Below, in pieces: positions 24,254 to 31,653 of a stretch of DNA of 40,492 bases. The DNA lies in assembly GCA_964425135.1 (NCBI GenBank), contig CAYRKW010000025.1, positions 1 through 40,492 of the forward strand, given 5' to 3'. A program made the translations under genes and the position numbers. The notes beneath the pieces are model-generated. The model was not told where the DNA came from and searched no databases. It was given only the letters and a program-made list of their open reading frames with translations. The DNA is from CAYLLD01 sp964425135 (GTDB taxonomy: Bacteria > Pseudomonadota > Alphaproteobacteria > Rhodobacterales > Rhodobacteraceae). Each line of letters starts with the position of its first letter. Within the stretch, counting starts at the first letter, position 1.

Positions 24254-24883
24254 TTAGTCCGAGCCAGTCAGCTTGCTCAACTGCGCCTGCATCGCTTCAA
24301 GCTGTTCCTTCATCGCCTTGATCTCGCTTTTGTTCGGCGATCCGGGCTTTTCCGAAGGTGCCTGCGCATCCTCAGATGTCGGAGCCTTGGGCGCGGCCGC
24401 CGCTTTGGCTTTTTCGGACACGCCAAAAGGGGAGAACATGCTCATTGCATTCTCAAACCACTCCATATTCGTGCGCGCCATGGTCTCAAAATTCCCCAGC
24501 GCCGGATTTGCAGAAAATGCAGACGCCACCTGCTCGCGCATCTTTTCCTGATTGCTGGTAAATGTGTCCATCGAGGCTTCGAGATAGCTGGGAACAAACC
24601 CCTGCAATGTATCCCCGTAAAGCCGGATCAACTGACGCAGAAAATTGGTCGGCAGCATATTCTGCCCCTTCGCTTCCTCGTCGAAAATGATCTGTGCCAG
24701 CACCGAGCGGGTAATGTCATCATGCGACTTGGCGTCCTGAACCACAAAATCCTGCCCGTCCCGCACCATTTGCGCAAGATCCTCAAGCGTCACATAGCAA
24801 GACCGCGCCGTGTCATAGAGACGACGGTTTGCGTATTTCTTGATGATGATCGGATCATCATCCGACTGCTTTTGCTTGGCCAC
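24254..24883 (-). CDS. phaR: Polyhydroxyalkanoate synthesis regulator PhaR
   Basis: A 209-aa PhaR. The N-terminal DNA/PHA-binding domain is IIIKKYANRRLYDTARSCYVTLEDL with DDITRSVLAQII, then the PHB accumulation regulatory helix LPTNFLRQLIRLYGDTLQ, a phasin-like helical part and a Pro/Ala-rich linker ending in a short coil. In Paracoccus and Rhodobacter, PhaR represses phaP and itself and is released by PHB granules. The start is GTG with AGGGGA upstream. phaC, phaP and phaZ are not in this window, so phaR is separated from the usual cluster. Three TTGC/GCAA palindromes lie just upstream. Confidence 0.93.
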   Translation of the reverse strand: MAKQKQSDDDPIIIKKYANRRLYDTARSCYVTLEDLAQMVRDGQDFVVQDAKSHDDITRSVLAQIIFDEEAKGQNMLPTNFLRQLIRLYGDTLQGFVPSYLEASMDTFTSNQEKMREQVASAFSANPALGNFETMARTNMEWFENAMSMFSPFGVSEKAKAAAAPKAPTSEDAQAPSEKPGSPNKSEIKAMKEQLEAMQAQLSKLTGSD

Positions 24884-24938
24884 GATCGCGGTCCCCTAAA
24901 CTCTGTGGTCGGTCGGGCTACCACCGTAACGCATCACT

Positions 24939-24994
24939 TTGCAACCGCAACATATTTTTCGCATTTGCGAAACATCCCTTTGCTGCGTTGCAAA
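24939..24994. promoter_or_regulatory. Three TTGC...GCAA-type palindromes between phaR and the amidotransferase (candidate PhaR operators)
   Basis: TTGC-N4-GCAA at 24939-24950, the 7-bp-arm palindrome TTTCGCA-TT-TGCGAAA at 24957-24972, and TTTGC-N6-GCAAA at 24979-24994, in the 181-base divergent spacer. PhaR proteins of this group bind TGC-rich palindromes and control their own genes. The sites are seen; PhaR binding is inference. Confidence 0.5.
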
Positions 24995-25064
24995 CCAATT
25001 GACGGTTGTGTGGCGCGCAAATTCCGCGATAAATGGCCAAATCGCACTTCGCAACGAGGCTCGT

Positions 25065-25793
25065 ATGGATATCGGCGTTCTGGAAACAGGTCCTGTCGTA
25101 GAAAAACTCATCGCGCAGCACGGCACCTACGGGCAAATGTTCGAACGCATGCTACAAAGGGCGGACACCAGCTTCACCTGCACGCCCTATCGCGTCTATG
25201 AGAACGCCTTTCCAAGCGGCCCAAACGCCCATTCGGGCTGGATCATCTCCGGGTCGAAATACGGTGTTTATGAAGATCACAACTGGATCCCACCCCTCGA
25301 AAATTTCATCCGGCAAGCGGTCGCACAGCGCGTTCCCGTCGCGGGGTTTTGCTTTGGGCATCAGATTATGGCCCAAGCACTTGGGGGCCGCGTCGAAAAA
25401 TCGGATAAGGGATGGGGTTTGGGCGTTCAGGACTACCCAATCCAACAGGCGCAACACTGGATGAGTGACGCGCGCACCGATTTTTCCTCTGTCGCCGTCC
25501 ATCAGGATCAGGTCATTGACCCGCCCGAAGGCGCGACGGTTCTGGCAAGCTCGACATTTTGCCCGCACGCCATGCTCGCCTATGGCAAAGCGCAAGCGCC
25601 GCACGCGATTTCCGTGCAGCCGCATCCAGAGTTCGATACAGATTTTGTGAAAGACTTGATCGCGTCTCGCCGCGGCACCGTTTTTGAAAACGAAACCGCG
25701 GATCATGCGACCTCTACCCTATCGAAACCGGTCGATAACGACCAATGGTCTCACTGGGTGGTGAATTTTTTCAAGTCGGCAGCAGCGGCCTAA
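25065..25793 (+). CDS. Class I glutamine amidotransferase
   Basis: A 242-aa GATase1-domain protein. The nucleophile is Cys96 in GFCFGHQIMAQ; His187 and Glu189 in QPHPEF complete the triad. Stand-alone proteins of this layout resemble the GMP-synthase-like/YfeJ group and gamma-glutamyl hydrolase-like enzymes; the partner or substrate is unknown. I chose ATG 25065 because GAGG lies 7 bases upstream and MDIGVLETG is the family N-terminus. It is divergent from phaR and followed closely (4 bases between stops) by the convergent ydcH gene. Confidence 0.88.
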   Translation: MDIGVLETGPVVEKLIAQHGTYGQMFERMLQRADTSFTCTPYRVYENAFPSGPNAHSGWIISGSKYGVYEDHNWIPPLENFIRQAVAQRVPVAGFCFGHQIMAQALGGRVEKSDKGWGLGVQDYPIQQAQHWMSDARTDFSSVAVHQDQVIDPPEGATVLASSTFCPHAMLAYGKAQAPHAISVQPHPEFDTDFVKDLIASRRGTVFENETADHATSTLSKPVDNDQWSHWVVNFFKSAAAA

Positions 25794-25797
25794 GGCT

Positions 25798-25971
25798 CTA
25801 GCTGTCGACGGCCATACAGCGGTGTATTTCTTCTTTGATCTTGAGTTTCTGTCGTTTCAAATTCAGAACCGACACATTATCGAATGCAGGTGATCGCTGT
25901 TCGATCTCAATCTTCTTGTCCAGAGTTTCATGCTTTTTCTTGAGCTCAGCGAGATGAGAACCCATATTCAT
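25798..25971 (-). CDS. YdcH/DUF465 family small protein
   Basis: A 57-aa charged coiled-coil protein of the DUF465 (YdcH) family, recognised from HLAELKKKHETLDKKIEIEQRSPAFDN and LKRQKLKIKEEI. Function unknown; the form is a helical hairpin. I chose the ATG at 25971, which has an excellent AAGGAG ribosome site. An 8-bp inverted repeat lies about 36 bases upstream in the leader. The gene stands alone between the amidotransferase and the EamA transporter. Confidence 0.9.
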   Translation of the reverse strand: MNMGSHLAELKKKHETLDKKIEIEQRSPAFDNVSVLNLKRQKLKIKEEIHRCMAVDS

Positions 25972-26007
25972 TGGCAACTCCTTTTTTTTGTTAATACCAA
26001 AACAGTG

Positions 26008-26025
26008 ACACAAAATCTTTTGTGT
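26008..26025 (-). promoter_or_regulatory. Inverted repeat in the ydcH leader
   Basis: ACACAAAA (26008-26015) and TTTTGTGT (26018-26025) form perfect 8-bp arms around a 2-base centre, 36 bases upstream of the ydcH ATG. With such a short centre it fits a protein-binding palindrome better than an RNA hairpin. The role is inference. Confidence 0.4.
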
Positions 26026-26088
26026 GTCATCTGTTTCGATGCTCGTGTTTTAATGTGGCGTTAAGAGGGCAGCTCTTTCGGAAAATAA

Positions 26089-26949
26089 TTATGCAGCGCG
26101 CAGCCGTCTCAGACGGAACGCGGGCAGGATAGTGATAAGCCCGCCGCCCGCGATCGCGCACAGGCCCAACATTGCCCAATTGCTCGGCACCTCGTTGAAC
26201 CAGAAAAAGCCGACACCAATCGCGGCAATCAGATTGAAATAGAGGAACGGCGACAGGATCGAGGCATCAGTACGCTCAAAAGCGGCCACAGTCAGCGAAT
26301 GCGCGATTGCAGATAAAACGCCCAAGCCAAGCACGCTGAAAACAAGCGTGCCGGTGATCTGCGGCGGGCCACTGAGAAAGGCGAGCGGTGAGATCAATAT
26401 CGCCGCCAGAAAACACTGAACTGTCAGCGACGACAAAACACCCCCGCTTTGAACCGCCCCGCGCGTTGCCGCAAGATAAGCGCCAAGCAGCCCGCCACCC
26501 ATCAGTGCAAAGACCGATCCCGCCTCGATTGCGGCCTCAGGGCGCGAGATGATCACCGCTCCGGCAAGCGACAGGATCGCCCCCGCCGCACGCTGAACCG
26601 TGAGTTTTTCCTTGTAGAGCCAAATGCACAGAAACGTCGCAACCAATGGCGAGATCAAAAATCCACCCACCGCCTGCGCCATTGGCACCATAGACAACGC
26701 AGTAATGAGGCACGTCATCGCCCCCACCAGCAAAGCGGTGCGCCACACCTGCCCCAGCCGTCCCTTCTTGGGCACATGGATTTTCTGACCAGCGAGTTTT
26801 GCCGCAATCAACGCAACACATCCGGCAGACAGATACCGCAAAAATGTGACGAAAAACGGGGAGTAGTCCGAGCTCAATGTCTTTGCAATGCCGTCGAGCC
26901 CCGGCGTAAGAAACATCGCCAGAACGAGCAGGAAAACACTATTCCACAT
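26089..26949 (-). CDS. EamA-family (DMT) transporter
   Basis: A 286-aa inner-membrane protein with ten hydrophobic segments in two EamA repeats, typical of drug/metabolite transporters such as RhaT or YdcZ-like exporters. Blocks such as PFFVTFLRYLSAGCVAL, LTVQRAAGAILSLAGAVIISRP and FLYFNLIAAIGVGFFWFNE follow the family pattern. The substrate is unknown. ATG at 26949. An AT-rich 80-base spacer with a CTATA-N5-TATAG palindrome (26978-26992) lies upstream and probably holds its promoter. Confidence 0.88.
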   Translation of the reverse strand: MWNSVFLLVLAMFLTPGLDGIAKTLSSDYSPFFVTFLRYLSAGCVALIAAKLAGQKIHVPKKGRLGQVWRTALLVGAMTCLITALSMVPMAQAVGGFLISPLVATFLCIWLYKEKLTVQRAAGAILSLAGAVIISRPEAAIEAGSVFALMGGGLLGAYLAATRGAVQSGGVLSSLTVQCFLAAILISPLAFLSGPPQITGTLVFSVLGLGVLSAIAHSLTVAAFERTDASILSPFLYFNLIAAIGVGFFWFNEVPSNWAMLGLCAIAGGGLITILPAFRLRRLRAA

Positions 26950-27029
26950 ACCAAATCCTCGATAGGTTTACGCTACACTATACAATTTATAGTTGCATTT
27001 CAATATTTACGCTCGCCTCCACCAAGAGG

Positions 27030-27782
27030 CTATAATGCCTTACCATCTCTTAAGATCTGCTTAGCAATCGTTGAAAAATCATCACCGTCTTGCAGATGCA
27101 CATCCCCGTCATGCATCACAAGCGGCGGAAGCAACCGCAATTCTGCACGCGCCAATTTTCGGCATTGCAACAAAATCAACCCCGCAGCGCTCTGCCGCCG
27201 CGCTTGCACGGGGCGCACTTCGATATCTCCAAACTTGTAGTGCGAAAGCCCAGCCAGCACATCCTGCAAGCGCGATGCACGCTGTACCAGCGACAAGCAC
27301 CCCCGATCTTTCAGGCGGCGAAACGCGCAATCTATCCAATCGCCCAAACCGCCATTTTCCTCATGGCAGCTCGCCGATTTTTCCGCCCTGCGCGGGGCGA
27401 CGCCCTCATCAGATGTGTAATACGGCGGGTTCATCAGCACTTGATCAAACTGACGTTCGCGCAACGCGATGGGAAGTTTGCGCAAATCGGCAGCAAAGAC
27501 CTCCATCTCAACGTGATTGCGCGCCGCATTTTCGCATGCCAGCGCCGCATAGTCAGATTGCAGCTCGACACCCACATGCACCAATCCCGGCAAGCGGTGC
27601 GCAAGACACAGTGATGCAACCCCGACCCCGCACCCCAGCTCCAGGACCTGCGCGCCACCGCTTGCCTGCACGGATGCGGCCAGCAAAACTGGATCAATCC
27701 CGGCGCGATAGCCCTTTTGCGGTTGTTCAATCTTCACCGCCCCTCCCAGAAAATCATCGACTGTGGTGTGCGGCTGGCTCAT
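27030..27782 (-). CDS. TrmN6-like SAM-dependent methyltransferase
   Basis: A 250-aa class I methyltransferase. SAM-binding motif I is VLELGCGVGVASL; the catalytic N6-adenine type motif is NPPYYTSD. It matches the tRNA1(Val) A37 N6-methyltransferase (TrmN6/YfiC) group, in which NPPY binds the target adenine. The N-terminal DDFLGGAVKIEQPQKGYRAGIDPVLLAA is characteristic. The start ATG at 27782 is 4 bases after the DUF2007 stop, so the two are co-translated. The exact RNA target is inferred from the family. Confidence 0.85.
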   Translation of the reverse strand: MSQPHTTVDDFLGGAVKIEQPQKGYRAGIDPVLLAASVQASGGAQVLELGCGVGVASLCLAHRLPGLVHVGVELQSDYAALACENAARNHVEMEVFAADLRKLPIALRERQFDQVLMNPPYYTSDEGVAPRRAEKSASCHEENGGLGDWIDCAFRRLKDRGCLSLVQRASRLQDVLAGLSHYKFGDIEVRPVQARRQSAAGLILLQCRKLARAELRLLPPLVMHDGDVHLQDGDDFSTIAKQILRDGKAL

Positions 27783-27786
27783 CGGA

Positions 27787-28002
27787 TCAACTGGATAATT
27801 CGATGTCGTTGTCAGTGAGAATGGCGCGTGCTCTGAACAGATCGCGCTCAGCGACCATTAGTCGCTTTGGCAACATCCCGATTGTGCCTTCTAACACGCT
27901 CATGTGGACGTCCAGAACAAAGCAGTCTATATCCTCGCCGCGCAGGATTGCATCGGCGAAGGATATAATTGTCGGGTCATTGGTGCGTAAAATTTCTCTC
28001 AT
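27787..28002 (-). CDS. DUF2007 domain protein
   Basis: A 71-aa protein of the DUF2007 (putative signal-transducing, PII-like fold) family: MREILRTNDPTIISFADAILRGEDIDCFVLD followed by MSVLEGTIGMLPKRLMVAERD. The ATG at 28002 gives the family start, with GAGG just before it. It is 4 bases from the methyltransferase start. It is divergent from the polyprenyl synthase gene, with only about 38 bases between. Role unknown; a small ligand or signal-binding function is family knowledge only. Confidence 0.82.
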   Translation of the reverse strand: MREILRTNDPTIISFADAILRGEDIDCFVLDVHMSVLEGTIGMLPKRLMVAERDLFRARAILTDNDIELSS

Positions 28003-28040
28003 CGCCTCAAGACTAGTGATGCGCGCGTAGGATGAAAAGT

Positions 28041-29042
28041 GTGGCTGACAAAACTGTGACAACAACGCCGCTTGATGACCTGCAAAATTCGCTGGTCAGC
28101 CCGCTGGGACGGGTCAATGCGCTGATTGCAGAGCGTATGCACTCGCACAACGCGCCGCGCATTCCCGAGGTGACCGCGCATCTCGTCGATGCAGGCGGCA
28201 AACGCGTGCGCCCGATCCTGACATTGGCGAGTGCAGGTCTGACCGGATACACCGGCGAGAAAGACGCCCATCTGGCAGCCGCCGTCGAGTTCATCCACAC
28301 CGCCACGCTGCTGCACGACGATGTGGTCGATGAAAGCGCGCAGCGTCGTGGCCGACCGACCGCAAATCTTCTATGGGACAACAAGTCTTCCGTCCTTGTC
28401 GGCGACTATCTCTTCTCGCGCGCCTTTCAGTTAATGGTCGAGACGGATTCAGTCCGCATCCTCGAAATCCTCGCCAACGCCTCCGCCACCATCGCTGAGG
28501 GCGAGGTGCTGCAACTGTCTTGCGCGCGCCAGGTCTCAACCGGATATGACACATATCTGTCGATTATTCGCGGCAAGACAGCCGCGCTCTTTTCTGCCGC
28601 CTGCGAGGCAGGCGGGGTCTTGTCGGATGCGCCCGGCCGCCAGGTCAAAGCGCTCTTTGACTATGGCGATGCACTGGGCATCGCGTTCCAGATCGTCGAT
28701 GACGTCCTCGATTACGGCGGTGTCAGCCAAACGCTTGGCAAGAATACCGGCGATGATTTCAGAGAGCGTAAGATGACCCTGCCGGTGATCCGCTCGCTCG
28801 CTCAAGCCGGATCAGAAGAGCGCGCTTTTTGGACCCGCACCATTCAAGACGGCGATCAGAGGGAGGGCGATGTCGAGACCGCAATCGCCTATCTGCACCA
28901 GAGCCATGCGTTGCGTGACGCCAAGGCCGAAGCGCTCGATTGGGCGGAGCGCGCGAAGACATCCCTTGACGCGCTCCCCGATCACCCCCTGCGCGATCAG
29001 CTCAGCTCACTCGCCGATTTCGTCGTCGCCCGTATCGTTTGA
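28041..29042 (+). CDS. ispB: All-trans polyprenyl diphosphate synthase (IspB-type)
   Basis: A 333-aa long-chain prenyl transferase that extends FPP with IPP for ubiquinone side chains (decaprenyl or octaprenyl). The first Asp-rich motif is DDVVDE (93-98) and the second DDVLDY (220-225). GGKRVRP is the IPP-binding block. The residue before the first Asp-rich motif allows long chains; the exact length is not determinable. I prefer the GTG at 28041, which has AGGA 8 bases upstream, over the ATG at 28032, which has no spaced ribosome site. Its 3' end overlaps ispE by 36 bases tail to tail. Confidence 0.92.
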   Translation: MADKTVTTTPLDDLQNSLVSPLGRVNALIAERMHSHNAPRIPEVTAHLVDAGGKRVRPILTLASAGLTGYTGEKDAHLAAAVEFIHTATLLHDDVVDESAQRRGRPTANLLWDNKSSVLVGDYLFSRAFQLMVETDSVRILEILANASATIAEGEVLQLSCARQVSTGYDTYLSIIRGKTAALFSAACEAGGVLSDAPGRQVKALFDYGDALGIAFQIVDDVLDYGGVSQTLGKNTGDDFRERKMTLPVIRSLAQAGSEERAFWTRTIQDGDQREGDVETAIAYLHQSHALRDAKAEALDWAERAKTSLDALPDHPLRDQLSSLADFVVARIV

Positions 29043-29867
29043 AATCTTGCACGCACGCACCCACCAATCAGGTTGGGCCAGCGAGAGGATCGACGCCGCC
29101 GCGCGCGCCTGATCTTCTTGGGCAAACAAACCAAAACAGGTGCCACCCGAGCCGGACATCCGCGCCAGCGCGCATCCCTCTTGACGGTCAATCAACTCCA
29201 GCACATCCCCAATACCCGGCTCAAACGCAATCGCCGCAACTTCCAGATCATTGCGCTGCGCCCCCAACCAATCGGCAAATGCGTGAAAACCCATGCCGCC
29301 GGGCACCTCAACCGCACCGCTGTCATAAGACGATAGCGCTTGAAACACCTGCGCGGTTGAGACACTACGCCCGTTATTAACGAGCACCATCCACGTCTCA
29401 GGCAAGTCTGGCGCATCGCTCAATACCTCACCGATCCCACGCATCATCTGAGGCCTCTGAGACAGACACACAGGCACATCAGCCCCAAGCGAGAGCAGCG
29501 CGTCTTGGCCGAGCCTCACATCGTAGATGGCTGTTATAATTCGCAAAATCGCAGCAGCATCTGCCGATCCACCGCCAATGCCAGCCGCGACAGGCAGTTG
29601 CTTATCGAGCGTGATCGCCATCGTCTGCCCTTTTGGACAGGCAAGCTGCGCCGCTTGTAAAACCAGATTATCATCGCCGCTGGGCACCTGATCTGCGAAA
29701 GGTCCGACGATCTTCAACGACATATCGCCATACAGATCAGCGCTCAGCGCATCACCGATGTCTGCAAACACCACCAGACTATCAAGCAGATGATACCCGT
29801 CCGCGCGCCGCCCTGTGACATGCAGGCAAAGATTGACCTTCGCCCGCGCCATCTGACGTATCTGCAT
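29007..29867 (-). CDS. ispE: 4-diphosphocytidyl-2-C-methyl-D-erythritol kinase
   Basis: A 286-aa GHMP-family kinase of the MEP pathway, phosphorylating CDP-ME at the 2-hydroxyl. The N-terminal ARAKVNLCLHVTGRRADGYH is the substrate block; the ATP-binding glycine loop is PVAAGIGGGSADAAA; the GHMP motif 3 is ARMSGSGGTCFGLF. The start codon at 29867 overlaps the TPR gene stop by one base (TGATG); a second ATG at 29852 (MARAKV) is also possible. It runs tail to tail into the polyprenyl synthase gene. Confidence 0.95.
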   Translation of the reverse strand: MQIRQMARAKVNLCLHVTGRRADGYHLLDSLVVFADIGDALSADLYGDMSLKIVGPFADQVPSGDDNLVLQAAQLACPKGQTMAITLDKQLPVAAGIGGGSADAAAILRIITAIYDVRLGQDALLSLGADVPVCLSQRPQMMRGIGEVLSDAPDLPETWMVLVNNGRSVSTAQVFQALSSYDSGAVEVPGGMGFHAFADWLGAQRNDLEVAAIAFEPGIGDVLELIDRQEGCALARMSGSGGTCFGLFAQEDQARAAASILSLAQPDWWVRACKISNDTGDDEIGE

Positions 29868-31561
29868 CAGTTCGAGGTGGTTTCGCGCTCAGCTTCGCGC
29901 GCCAGCACTTCATCAAGACCAAGCTCCAGTTTCAACCGGATACGCTCCGCGTCTTTTTCCTCAGGATCGAAAGAAAGCGCCCGGCGCCATTGGAATTCCG
30001 CTTCGATCTTGCGCCCAACGCTCCAATAGACATCGCCCAAATGGTCGTTGATGATCGGATCAATCGGCACCAGTTCTGCCGCACGCTCCATATAAGGAAC
30101 CGCTTCCTCATACTCTCCTAGCTTATAAAGCACCCAGCCCAGCGAGTCGGTGATATACCCATCATCGGGCCGCGCTTCGACCGCGCGCTCGATCATGTTC
30201 TTGGCCTCGTCAATCTTGAGGTTTTTCTCAACCAGCGAATAGCCAAGGTAGTTCAAAACCAGCGGCTGATCCGGCGCAAGCTCTAGCGCTTTGCGAAAAT
30301 CCGCTTCGGCATCTTCCCAATTGTCCGTGCGCTCATTGGCGATCCCGCGCACGTAATACGTCCGCCAATCGGAGGGCACTTCCGTATCAATCATCGCAAT
30401 CGCGCCGGTGTAAGCCTCTCGCGCCTCGTCATAGCGCTCTTCACCGCGCAACAGATCCGCAAGCGCAATGCGCACAAAACGGTCCTGCGGATAGGTCGCC
30501 TTCAGCTCTTGCAGCGCTGAGACAGCCACATCAATCTGACCTGATGCTGCCAACGCATCTGCACGGCCCACAGCGGCAGAGCGATAGACAGCCGCATCCT
30601 CAGGAATGCGATCATAGTCAGCAATCGCCAGCTCATATTGCCCCTGACTGTCCAAAAGGTCCGCCGTCAAAAGATGCGCGTCATTGTAGTCGGGGCGCAC
30701 ATGCTGGGCAAAACGCCCGTACATAATGGCAAATCGCGCCGCATCCTCTTGATTGAGCGCCGTGGCAAGGGTCAAAAACACCTCCGCCGCACCATCAAGC
30801 GGCGCGTTCACATAATCGAACGGAACAGAATCCCCGTTTGTAATCTTCTCGCGCAACGCGATGAGATTTTCTGAACGCCGCGCTGGCAGTTCTGCGTCAA
30901 TCAAAGCCAACGCATCATCGCGCCGGTCAAGCTGCATCAGCACTTGGATATGTGCATAGATCGACGCGCGGTTCACCCGCAGCGGCCCGTCCGCATCCCC
31001 GTCCATAATCTCAGCCGCACCATCGAAATTTCCGGCCAGCCCATAGACCAGAGCTTTGTGATACCGCCCCAGCGGCCCAAAGCTCGTGTCCTTGCCCAAT
31101 TTGTCAAAATACTCAGCCGCGCCTGTTGTATCGCCCTGCCCGGCAGCGACCCAGCCACGCAGCAAACCGGCCATGAGCGGGTTCAACCGCTGCTCCTCTT
31201 GCGACAGGATCTCCAGCGCTCGGTCGAATTGCTTGTTATGAAGAGCGTCCGTGACCAGCACCAAATCCGCAAGCTGCGCGTCTTCCACGATTTGCGATAG
31301 ACTGACCGCAAGCGGCACTGCGCTTGCCAACTCACCCGCGATGATCTTGTTCACCAACGCGTTTTGCAGCAGCACCGGGTTGGTCGGATCGTTCAGAACC
31401 GCTTGCGTGAAGTAATGCGCCGCCTGTTTGTAATCGCTTTTGTAATTGGCATGACCCGCAGCAAGATAAGACCCGGCCAGCCCATCTGCCAGGGCGACAG
31501 GCGCGCCTATTCCCAAAGCCGCCGCAACCGTCATTACTCGAATACGCCACAATCTGTTCAA
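29867..31561 (-). CDS. Secreted TPR-repeat protein
   Basis: A 564-aa protein with an N-terminal signal peptide (MNRLWRIRVMTVAAALGIGAPVALA, cleaved near ALADG) and many tetratricopeptide repeats across the rest, clearest at LGYSLVEKNLKIDEAKNMIERAVEARPDDGY, LGWVLYKLGEYEEAVPYMERAAELVP and LGDVYWSVGRKIEAEFQWRRAL. It is periplasmic and probably protein-binding, with an unknown partner. The TTG at 31561 has GGAG upstream and gives the signal peptide; other starts are TTG 31594 and ATG 31534. Its stop overlaps the ispE start by one base. Confidence 0.85.
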   Translation of the reverse strand: MNRLWRIRVMTVAAALGIGAPVALADGLAGSYLAAGHANYKSDYKQAAHYFTQAVLNDPTNPVLLQNALVNKIIAGELASAVPLAVSLSQIVEDAQLADLVLVTDALHNKQFDRALEILSQEEQRLNPLMAGLLRGWVAAGQGDTTGAAEYFDKLGKDTSFGPLGRYHKALVYGLAGNFDGAAEIMDGDADGPLRVNRASIYAHIQVLMQLDRRDDALALIDAELPARRSENLIALREKITNGDSVPFDYVNAPLDGAAEVFLTLATALNQEDAARFAIMYGRFAQHVRPDYNDAHLLTADLLDSQGQYELAIADYDRIPEDAAVYRSAAVGRADALAASGQIDVAVSALQELKATYPQDRFVRIALADLLRGEERYDEAREAYTGAIAMIDTEVPSDWRTYYVRGIANERTDNWEDAEADFRKALELAPDQPLVLNYLGYSLVEKNLKIDEAKNMIERAVEARPDDGYITDSLGWVLYKLGEYEEAVPYMERAAELVPIDPIINDHLGDVYWSVGRKIEAEFQWRRALSFDPEEKDAERIRLKLELGLDEVLAREAERETTSN

Positions 31562-31653
31562 AACATCCGCTCCCGCTGCCAATTGCTCAGGCAAGCTAGT
31601 GTGTCGGCTGCGTCATATCAACAACGCGGCCCCACATTTACATTAAATCGCGT

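Noticed and set aside
27015..27030. GCCTC / GAGGC hairpin at the end of the TrmN6-like gene as terminator
   Set aside because: Five-bp stem overlapping the stop codon and no U run.
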